A stretch of 64,000 nt of DNA from Salinimicrobium sp035607535 (GTDB taxonomy: Bacteria > Bacteroidota > Bacteroidia > Flavobacteriales > Flavobacteriaceae): contig NZ_JAYDZX010000009.1 in assembly GCF_035607535.1 (NCBI RefSeq), forward strand, positions 1 to 64,000. The letters run 5' to 3'. The translations under genes were made by a program, and so were the position numbers. Shown one piece after another: positions 50,039-56,845 of this stretch (its first letter is position 1; the number at the start of each line of letters is the position of its first letter). Under the pieces are notes generated by a model. The model was given only the letters and a program-made list of their open reading frames with translations, did not search any database and was not told the DNA's origin.

Positions 50039-52411
50039 TTACCTGATACTTCTGCCAATAATGTTGGTGCAAACAGTGGTGAAGGCAATAATTGAAATAG
50101 AACTCAAAGGCATAAGGACGGCTGCGATCACCGGCGAAAGCTGACCTGTTACAGCGAAGTAAAGCCCCACGAGGTTATAAAGAAAGGACAGGACCATACT
50201 TATTTTGATTACTTGCATTCCTTTTTTAGAAGCTTTAATGAATTTCAAAAGGCTGCCAAACCTACTTGCATCAAGAATTGCGTCACAAGCCGGGGAGAAT
50301 ACGTTTACATTTTCGGAAAGAGCAATTCCTACTTCACTTTTTGCCAGCGCCCCCGCATCGTTCAATCCGTCACCAATCATGATGGTCTTTCTTCCCTGTT
50401 GCTGCAGGGCACTGATATAAGAGAGCTTGTCTTCGGGTTTTTGATTGAAGAACATTTCTGTTTTGCCGGGCAACATTTTTTCAAGCCTTGTCTTTTCTCC
50501 TTCGTTGTCTCCCGATAAAATGGAAAGGTGATACTGCGGTGCAAGTTCAGAGAAAAGCTCTTCAACTCCTTCGCGATATTCATTATAGAATATGTAACGT
50601 CCTTTATATTGATTGTTAGCACTAACATGTACCGAAGTATTTAGAGAAGGAGCCGTGACTGTGTTGCCAACAAACTCAGCCGATCCCACCTTCATTGCCT
50701 GCTTTTGGTGTAGACTTTCTATTCCTTTACCTGTTATCTCCCGGAATTCTTCAGGCGGATTGATATCATATTCAGCCAGCATGTCATAGAGGGTACGGCT
50801 CAAAGGGTGATTTGAAGCACGAAGGGTGTTTTTAAGCAGTGATTCTTCTTCCGCAGTAAGTTCAATGCCTTCGTAGCTGATGCTGCTTTTTTTATTGGAA
50901 GTTATAGTTCCGGTTTTGTCAAAGATGAGGCTATCTGCTTTGGCCAGTTGCTCGATGACTCCGGCATTTTTGAGATAGAACTTCTTATTTCCGAAGATTC
51001 GCAGGAGGTTACCTAAAGTAAAAGGAGTAGACATGGCCAGGGCGCAGGGGCAGGCGATGATGAGGACCGCAGTGAATACGTTGACAGCGGTAGCAACATC
51101 CAGAAAGGCCCAGAATGCTGCAGCCGAAAACGCGATCACTAACAGTACAATAGTGAAATATTTGCTGATGTAATTGATGAAGGAAGTAAAAGAATCTTCC
51201 TTCTTTACCTGGAACACATCGTTGCTCCAGAGTTTTGTGAGGTAGCTTTGAGAAACAGACTTTAAAGCTTCCATTTCTATCATCCCCGAGACCTGTCGCC
51301 CGCCCGCAAATAATTTATCCCCCGATTCTTTTTGAACAGCCTCGGCTTCTCCGGTAACGAAGCTATAGTCAATTCTCGCATTTCCATTAATAAGGATCCC
51401 GTCTACAGGAATAAGCTCCTCATTTCTTATCAAGATGCGGTCGCCCTTTTCTATATCGTGGACGTGTATGCTTTCTTCTTTTCCGTCGGAGTTTATACGG
51501 GTGATTCCGATTGGAAAGTAGGACTTGTAATCTCTCTCAAAAGAGAGGAAATTGTAAGTTTTTTGCTGAAAAAATTTTCCGAGGGTGAGAAAAAAAACCA
51601 ATCCTGTAAGGCTGTCAAAAAAGCCTGTTCCCCAGTCAAAACTGATCTCTATCGTGCTGCGAACAAAAAGCACCAGGACTCCGAGTGCCAGGGGCACATC
51701 TATGTTGAGGATCCCCGCCCGCAAGCCTTTGTAAGCCGAAATGAAATAATCCTGCGCGACATAGAATACTACCGGCAGGGAGAAGGTGAACGTAAGCCAC
51801 CGAAACAAACCTTTGTATTGCTCCAGCCAGTATTCATTCACTTCAAAATATTCGGGGAAAGAAAGGAACATCACGTTTCCAAAGGCAAAGCCTGCAACTC
51901 CTAACTTATAGATAATGCTGCGGTTGATCTGTTTTTTTCCCGATTCGGTATCGTCAAGACTTATATAGGGCTCATAACCTATGCTGCTTATGAATAGCAC
52001 CAGTTCCTTTAAAGTCAGCTTTTCAGAATTATAGGTGATCCGGAGCATTTTCTTTGGGAAATCCACCTGGGAAGACGTGATCTCCGGTTTGAGTTTGTTG
52101 AGGTTTTCCAGGATCCAGATGCAGGAACTGCAATGAATATGCGGGATGTACAGGGAGATCACCTGGATGTTGCCATCATCGAACTCCAGGAGCTTATCCA
52201 CGATCTTCCCGTTGCTTAGGAAGTCGTATTTGCCTTCGTACTTCGCAGGTGCCGCACCGGGTGCAGCCTCCATGTCATAATAGGAAGCCAGCCCGTTCTC
52301 TGAAAATATTTCGTAAACGGTCTTGCAGCCGTTGCAACAAAAAGACCTGTCGTCAAAGGTGATGCATGACTTTATGGTATCACCACAGTGATAGCAAGAA
52401 AGTTCCTCCAT
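50039..52411 (-). CDS. ccoI: cbb3-type copper-exporting P-type ATPase
   Basis: A 790-residue P1B ATPase (CcoI/FixI group) that moves copper out of the cytoplasm for oxidase assembly. The N-terminus has a Cys-rich metal-binding segment (CYHCG, CCNGC), then a heavy-metal-associated domain with CSSCIWIL. About eight helices, the TGEA phosphatase loop, the transport motif ACPCALAMS, the phosphorylation site FDKTGTITS and MIGDGLNDAGAL are all present. It is alone on its transcript, separated from ccoS by the nirK operon, and has its own Fnr-like promoter. Confidence 0.95.
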   Translation of the reverse strand: MEELSCYHCGDTIKSCITFDDRSFCCNGCKTVYEIFSENGLASYYDMEAAPGAAPAKYEGKYDFLSNGKIVDKLLEFDDGNIQVISLYIPHIHCSSCIWILENLNKLKPEITSSQVDFPKKMLRITYNSEKLTLKELVLFISSIGYEPYISLDDTESGKKQINRSIIYKLGVAGFAFGNVMFLSFPEYFEVNEYWLEQYKGLFRWLTFTFSLPVVFYVAQDYFISAYKGLRAGILNIDVPLALGVLVLFVRSTIEISFDWGTGFFDSLTGLVFFLTLGKFFQQKTYNFLSFERDYKSYFPIGITRINSDGKEESIHVHDIEKGDRILIRNEELIPVDGILINGNARIDYSFVTGEAEAVQKESGDKLFAGGRQVSGMIEMEALKSVSQSYLTKLWSNDVFQVKKEDSFTSFINYISKYFTIVLLVIAFSAAAFWAFLDVATAVNVFTAVLIIACPCALAMSTPFTLGNLLRIFGNKKFYLKNAGVIEQLAKADSLIFDKTGTITSNKKSSISYEGIELTAEEESLLKNTLRASNHPLSRTLYDMLAEYDINPPEEFREITGKGIESLHQKQAMKVGSAEFVGNTVTAPSLNTSVHVSANNQYKGRYIFYNEYREGVEELFSELAPQYHLSILSGDNEGEKTRLEKMLPGKTEMFFNQKPEDKLSYISALQQQGRKTIMIGDGLNDAGALAKSEVGIALSENVNVFSPACDAILDASRFGSLLKFIKASKKGMQVIKISMVLSFLYNLVGLYFAVTGQLSPVIAAVLMPLSSISIIAFTTVCTNIIGRSIR

Positions 52412-52437
52412 AAAAATTGCTCGTTTCGTACCGGGTG

Positions 52438-52482
52438 CAAAGGTTGAAAATGAGCAGGTTGTAAAATATGATAGCGGTCATA
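52438..52482 (-). promoter_or_regulatory. Fnr-like operator and -7 box of ccoI
   Basis: Operator TATGAT-AGCG-GTCATA (52467-52482) and minus-strand -7 box AACCTTTG (52438-52445, one change from TAnnTTTG). Centre distance 33 bp. Confidence 0.8.
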
Positions 52483-52493
52483 TTTCAATGATC

Positions 52494-52520
52494 ACCTTCA
52501 AAAATGGCATTATAGGAAGG
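52494..52520. repeat. Dispersed palindrome copy
   Basis: CCTTCAAAAATGGCATTATAGGAAGG; the outer arms CCTTC and GAAGG are complementary, giving the longest palindrome of the set. It lies 12 bases from the ccoI operator. Confidence 0.65.
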
Positions 52521-52535
52521 GATTTATTGTGAAAA

Positions 52536-53441
52536 TTAAGCCTTGTGATCCACTCTTGCTCTGGAATATTTCTCAATTTCAGAATTGAGCTCGGCACCCA
52601 AAAGTATGATAAGGCTGGTTAAGAACAGCCATAGGAGCATTACTACAACTGCTGAGATTGAGCCGTAGACTTCTCCGTAACTTCCGAAGTTCTTGACGTA
52701 AAATGAAAAACCCCAGGAAGCAATAAGCCATAACACAGTGGCCAGAATGGCTCCGGGGAGGACCCATTTAAAATCCGGCTTCTTTCTGGCGGGTGCGTAG
52801 CGATAAACAGTACCCAGAAAGTACACTACTATTGCGGCAAGCACAAGCCAGCGCAACCAGGATATCAGACCTTTAGCGGTAGCCGGTAGAGGAATACTGT
52901 CTACAAATGTAGGCCATACTACAATGACGCCTAAACTTAAGATCACCAGTATAACGGCTCCAAAGGTAAAAAGCAGGGTGAGCGCGTTCTGTTTTATGAA
53001 GCCCCGGTCATTTGATGTGTTGTATGCGATATCGATCCCTGTGAATAATGATTTCGTACCTTTATTGGCACTCCAAATACTCAGAAGAATCCCGATGGCC
53101 AGGCTCCAGCTTAAAGCACTGCCCGATGTTGTAACCAAATCCTGCAGTTGAGCCTGTATGATTTCAAAAGCCTGTTGTGGCATCACCTGGGAGATTGTTT
53201 GCAGTTGCTCCTGTAGACTTTGTGGGTTCATAACCAGGCCATAAATAGAAACCAGGGCTCCAATGGCCGGAAAAACTGCAAGAAAAGCGTAAAAAGCAAC
53301 TCCAGCTGAAACGATGGAAACATTGTCTTCCCCAAACATATCCTTGACTCCAATTCCTATGGACTTCCAGCCGGAAAAAGGGATCTCAGAAGGCTTATTC
53401 ACTTTTCGTTTTGGATGGTAAGTCTTGCTCATTTTTTGCAT
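52536..53441 (-). CDS. YihY/BrkB family membrane protein
   Basis: A 301-residue inner-membrane protein with about six helices. The family signs are NVSIVSAGVAFYAFLAVFPAIGALVS near the start (key part AGVAFYAFLAVFP), the SWSLAIGILLSIWSANKGTKSL segment and a C-terminal LLWLFLTSLIILLGAELN. Function is unclear despite the old label ribonuclease BN. MQKMSK gives two possible starts three codons apart. Confidence 0.88.
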   Translation of the reverse strand: MQKMSKTYHPKRKVNKPSEIPFSGWKSIGIGVKDMFGEDNVSIVSAGVAFYAFLAVFPAIGALVSIYGLVMNPQSLQEQLQTISQVMPQQAFEIIQAQLQDLVTTSGSALSWSLAIGILLSIWSANKGTKSLFTGIDIAYNTSNDRGFIKQNALTLLFTFGAVILVILSLGVIVVWPTFVDSIPLPATAKGLISWLRWLVLAAIVVYFLGTVYRYAPARKKPDFKWVLPGAILATVLWLIASWGFSFYVKNFGSYGEVYGSISAVVVMLLWLFLTSLIILLGAELNSEIEKYSRARVDHKA

Positions 53442-53526
53442 TTTCTGAATTAACTTTCTTAAAATAAGAAATTCAAGCAGCAGAATTTGTAATGGCTGCT
53501 ATAAACATTTGTTAATCCTGAAATTT

Positions 53527-54777
53527 TCAATCCCGTTCTGCTACCTTTCCCTGCTTCTTAAAATGGCCAATTACAGAAGGGGCCGTAAAGCCATGTATGA
53601 TAATTGAAATTAGGATGATATAAGCTGTGATCGCGTATAGTTCATTTTTATGATCGAAGTAGTCAAAACTTACAAACGCCCAGGACAAATAAAATATGGA
53701 ACCTATTCCCCGAATTCCAAAGAAGCTTATGGCCAGTTTACTTTTAAAATCCCCTTTTACCCCGGCTAAGCCTATGATGCCTGCTAAGGGCCGTATCACC
53801 AGTACAAATAAGACAGCAAACAGAACTCCCTTCCAGTCTGTTAATGCCAACATGCCGTTCATAAGAGAGCCTCCAAAGAGAAGGATATAAATTACCATGA
53901 AAAGATGCTCCATTTCCTGTACGAAATCATGTAATTTTTTCTTGTAATCCTGATCCACTTTTTCATAATAGCGAAGGGAGAAACCGGCAAAGAAAACAGC
54001 GAGAAAGCCGTACCCGTGTAAAAGCTCGGTCGCCCCGTAGGTCATAAAGGTGAGGGACAAGGCTAGAAAACCCACAAAGGTCTTTACGCCCGCGTATTTA
54101 TATATCCGGTCCATCAAATGTCCGATCAGCCACCCTATAAACAAGCCACAGATCACTCCTATGACTACTTTAAGCAACAATTTGTCCCATAACCAGTTCG
54201 TAAAGTTGAAGGCAGCCCAACTTCCGGCTTGTGCCACCAGCACGGCAAGGTATGAGAAGGGGTAGGCAATCCCGTCGTTGAGCCCTGCTTCGGCGGTCAA
54301 TGTAAACCTGATATCACTGGCAGGTTCTTCCTCCTCCATGGGATCGTCCAGTTGAACTTCAGCTGCCAAAACAGGATCTGTAGGTGCGAGAACGGCAGCC
54401 AGCAGAAGGCTGGAAGGCAGGCTTAATAACAGAAAGTACTGGCCCAGTAGAAAGGCAGAGATCATACAAATTGGCATAGTCACAAAGACGAGGAGAAGGG
54501 GCTTTCGCCAGGCTCTAAGGCTATAATGAGCACCAATCTTCAATCCCGCACCCATAAGGGAAATGATCACCAGAGCTTCAGAAAAGTACATGAGGCTTTG
54601 ATCTTCCCACAAAGGATCGGGCCACCCCAGTGGCAGTCCAATGGCAAAAAGTCCAAACCCAATAAGCAGCAGCAGGATAGGAGAGCTTATTTTTAGCTTC
54701 TCAGAAAAAGCAGGGAGCCAGGCCATAATTATGGTGGCAAATCCAAGACCGGCAAGGATTAAATAGTGTTCTTTCAT
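53527..54777 (-). CDS. CPA1-type cation:proton antiporter
   Basis: A 416-residue membrane transporter with 12-13 helices that exchanges Na+ or K+ for H+. Typical elements are SPILLLLIGFGLFAIGLPLG, the APTDPVLAAEV motif, and EAGLNDGIAYPF with the conserved Asp in the transport site. Cation preference cannot be told. Single gene. Confidence 0.9.
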   Translation of the reverse strand: MKEHYLILAGLGFATIIMAWLPAFSEKLKISSPILLLLIGFGLFAIGLPLGWPDPLWEDQSLMYFSEALVIISLMGAGLKIGAHYSLRAWRKPLLLVFVTMPICMISAFLLGQYFLLLSLPSSLLLAAVLAPTDPVLAAEVQLDDPMEEEEPASDIRFTLTAEAGLNDGIAYPFSYLAVLVAQAGSWAAFNFTNWLWDKLLLKVVIGVICGLFIGWLIGHLMDRIYKYAGVKTFVGFLALSLTFMTYGATELLHGYGFLAVFFAGFSLRYYEKVDQDYKKKLHDFVQEMEHLFMVIYILLFGGSLMNGMLALTDWKGVLFAVLFVLVIRPLAGIIGLAGVKGDFKSKLAISFFGIRGIGSIFYLSWAFVSFDYFDHKNELYAITAYIILISIIIHGFTAPSVIGHFKKQGKVAERD

Positions 54778-54905
54778 TACTGAAAAATATGATTTATTAC
54801 GGCCTGCGCTTCATAAAGGAATGTTACTTCTTTAAAATTACCAGATTTGATCTGAATTTTTGGGATAATATCCAATGCGGAAGTAGGATTTTTTCCAAAA
54901 AGATC

Positions 54906-54913
54906 TAAATTTG
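54906..54913 (+). promoter_or_regulatory. -7 box TAAATTTG just before a start codon
   Basis: Exact TAnnTTTG match ending five bases before the ATG at 54919. Transcription would start at or next to the start codon, giving a leaderless message. No clear -33 box. Confidence 0.5.
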
Positions 54914-54918
54914 TAAGT

Positions 54919-55686
54919 ATGGGAACAGACGTATCACAAGAAATCAAAAGGTTCAAAGAGGTAAGAGATGAAAATAATTTCACTCAAACCGAATTCGCAC
55001 AGCTGCTTGGAATCAAAAATTCTACAGCCGATATTGAAAGAGGACGTACAAAATTGTCCGGTAAAGTGGTTGCCGAACTCCTGCGGCAATTTGGGATCAA
55101 CCCGTTGTGGCTGTTTGGAGAGAGCAACCAAAAATACCTTCAGGTCACTAAAGGAGATGTAAGTCCCAAAGTGGTAAGCCTCAACAGCGCAGAAGAAGAG
55201 AACATTGTGCTGGTGAACGTAAAAGCTGCTGCCGGTTATCCCCACAATGTGCAGGATGTAGATTGGTATCAACAGCTTCCGGCCTTTGACATTCCTTTGC
55301 CCGCATATCGCAATGCCACGCATCGCGGATTTCAAATAGAAGGAGATAGTATGCTCCCCAACTTCAGGCCGGGAGAGTGGGTGCTGGGGAAAGCGGTACC
55401 GACTATTGAAGAAGCAAGCAACAACAGGATCTATGTTGTGGTGCTTTATGACTCTGTACTGGTTAAAAAACTTCAAAAACTTCCCGATCCCTCTAAATTA
55501 CTCCTCATTTCTTTAAATGAAGAATATCTTCCCATAGAGGTGAAGGTAAATGATGTGCAGGAATTGTGGCAGGTGAACAGCAAGCTAACTTTCAATCTTG
55601 AAGCGCCTTCGGAGAGTAGCTTATTAAAACAGCTGCAACAATCCATGGAAGATCTTAAGAGTGAATTCAAGACTTTAAAGCATTAA
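54919..55686 (+). CDS. HTH / S24 LexA-like repressor
   Basis: A 255-residue regulator. Residues ~5-60 are a Cro/CI-type helix-turn-helix (NNFTQTEFAQLLGIKNSTADIE by its parts FTQTEFAQLLG and KLSGKVVAELL). Residues ~95-215 are a peptidase S24-like domain with a possible Ala-Gly cleavage site in KAAAGYP, the catalytic Ser in IEGDSMLP and the Lys in SVLVKKLQ. A short coiled coil ends the protein. It could self-cleave on damage or simply use the fold for dimerisation; no prophage genes are nearby. A strong terminator follows. Confidence 0.88.
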   Translation: MGTDVSQEIKRFKEVRDENNFTQTEFAQLLGIKNSTADIERGRTKLSGKVVAELLRQFGINPLWLFGESNQKYLQVTKGDVSPKVVSLNSAEEENIVLVNVKAAAGYPHNVQDVDWYQQLPAFDIPLPAYRNATHRGFQIEGDSMLPNFRPGEWVLGKAVPTIEEASNNRIYVVVLYDSVLVKKLQKLPDPSKLLLISLNEEYLPIEVKVNDVQELWQVNSKLTFNLEAPSESSLLKQLQQSMEDLKSEFKTLKH

Positions 55687-55715
55687 AAAACGGCCTGAGA
55701 ATTTCAGGCCGTTTT
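55687..55715. terminator. Terminator of S24 regulator gene
   Basis: AAAACGGCCTGA and TCAGGCCGTTTT form a 12-bp stem with a 5-base loop; T or A runs on both sides mean it can also serve the small lipoprotein genes on the minus strand. Confidence 0.93.
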
Positions 55716-55760
55716 CCAGGATTCTTTACATCCTGTGGTTAGAGCTGGTTAGTTGTTTTG

Positions 55761-55925
55761 TTAAAGGTCGTCATCTCCACCAAGCCCGGTGTTCTCACCG
55801 GCCTCGTTCACACCTTCCTCAACTGCTTCCCCTGTTGCTTCGGCAGCATCTTTGGTTTCGCGGCAGGAAATCAGAGAGGTGGAGAGAGCGAAACTAAAAA
55901 GCATTAGTAAAAAATACTTTTTCAT
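55761..55925 (-). CDS. Small acidic lipoprotein A
   Basis: A 54-residue lipoprotein. Signal MKKYFLLMLFSFALSTS leads to LISC with Cys21; the mature part is 34 residues, rich in Glu, Gly, Ala and Asp (RETKDAAEATGEAVEEG). It shares the SxxSCRE pattern and Cys position with the two upstream genes. Last gene of the small array. Function unknown. Confidence 0.75.
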   Translation of the reverse strand: MKKYFLLMLFSFALSTSLISCRETKDAAEATGEAVEEGVNEAGENTGLGGDDDL

Positions 55926-55940
55926 CCTTAGGTTATAAGA

Positions 55941-56093
55941 TTAATACTCGTCTTCTATTTCTTCAGCTTCCTCTTCAAGTTCTTCATTCAATTCCATATC
56001 ATCTACATCGTCTGCTTCTTCGGTATCCCTACAGGATACAAAAGAGGTGCTGATCGAAAATAACAGGGCGAATAAGAAAATTAGCTTTTTCAT
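55941..56093 (-). CDS. Small acidic lipoprotein B
   Basis: A 50-residue lipoprotein: signal MKKLIFLFALLFSISTS, FVSC with Cys21, then a mature peptide of 30 residues, over half Glu or Asp (RDTEEADDVDDMELNEE). Very close paralogue of lipoprotein C. It lies 15 bases before lipoprotein A on the same strand. Confidence 0.75.
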   Translation of the reverse strand: MKKLIFLFALLFSISTSFVSCRDTEEADDVDDMELNEELEEEAEEIEDEY

Positions 56094-56131
56094 AATTGGT
56101 TGGTTAGAGTTAGTTAGAGTTAAAATAAGAA

Positions 56132-56302
56132 TTAGATATCGTCTTCCATGTCATCGTATTCCTCCTCTATCTCATCGCCTCTATCTTCAAGTTCGTCTGT
56201 AGCTTCTTCTATTTGATCTCCACGATCGGCTTCTTCCCGACAGGAAATAAAAGATGAACTTACACCAAAAAGTAAGGCCAGTATCAAGATTAATTTTTTC
56301 AT
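56132..56302 (-). CDS. Small acidic lipoprotein C
   Basis: A 56-residue lipoprotein from the ATG at 56302 (MKKLILILALLFGVSSS), chosen because it starts the signal peptide directly; an upstream ATG at 56335 adds eleven residues. FISC with Cys21, then REEADRGDQIEEATDEL, with a repeated DRGD/EDRGDE word. Predicted highly charged helix outside the cell or in the periplasm. Confidence 0.78.
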   Translation of the reverse strand: MKKLILILALLFGVSSSFISCREEADRGDQIEEATDELEDRGDEIEEEYDDMEDDI

Positions 56303-56422
56303 TGCTATTGGTTTTTTAAGGGTTAGTTCTAACAAATTTATAGAAAGCTATTCATTATTAGCATTTTAGATGCTAAAGTTTTCCTAAAACACCCTTAAAA
56401 CTGAAGATTTTATAGGAGTATT

Positions 56423-56650
56423 CTAATTGTCGTCTCCAATTTTTTCAATTTCTTCGTCGATCTCCTTATTTACCTCTTTGTCAACTTCCTTAGCGGTTCT
56501 CTCCAGGATACCTTCTCTTCCTTCTTCATCCTCAACTTCCCTCTCGACTTCTACTTCCCGTACCACTCTCTCTTCTCTTACTTCTTCTCTACAGGACATT
56601 AAAAGAACTCCGTTGAGGGTAAGGAACATAATCAATAATCTCAATTTCAT
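56423..56650 (-). CDS. Small acidic lipoprotein D
   Basis: A 75-residue lipoprotein: MKLRLLIMFLTLNGVLLMSC, with CREEVREE after the cut site, then a long charged helix of alternating Glu, Arg, Val and Lys (EVEVEREVEDEEG, KEVDKEVNKEIDEEI) likely to form a coiled coil. First of the four and more distant from A-C; 120 bases separate it from C. Confidence 0.78.
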   Translation of the reverse strand: MKLRLLIMFLTLNGVLLMSCREEVREERVVREVEVEREVEDEEGREGILERTAKEVDKEVNKEIDEEIEKIGDDN

Positions 56651-56794
56651 AACTTAATTATTTAGGAATTTGAACAGCCAAGGTAGGAAAGTTCTGCCTC
56701 TGCTACTTCGAAATTGGCAGCACTTTAGGATCTTTTCTAAAGGAGATTTTAAAAGGAGCTTCTTAAAACTCCTTTTTTAAAGATTAATTAAAAA

Positions 56795-56818
56795 AGGCCA
56801 TCCTGCAATGGATGGCCT
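56795..56818 (-). terminator. Terminator of large membrane protein gene
   Basis: AGGCCATCC and GGATGGCCT pair around TGCAAT; on the minus strand TTTTTT follows. 28 bases after the stop at 56846. A second AAAAGGAG/CTCCTTTT hairpin lies just beyond. Confidence 0.9.
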
Positions 56819-56845
56819 CTTCTGCTTCTTATATGGAATGCCGGA

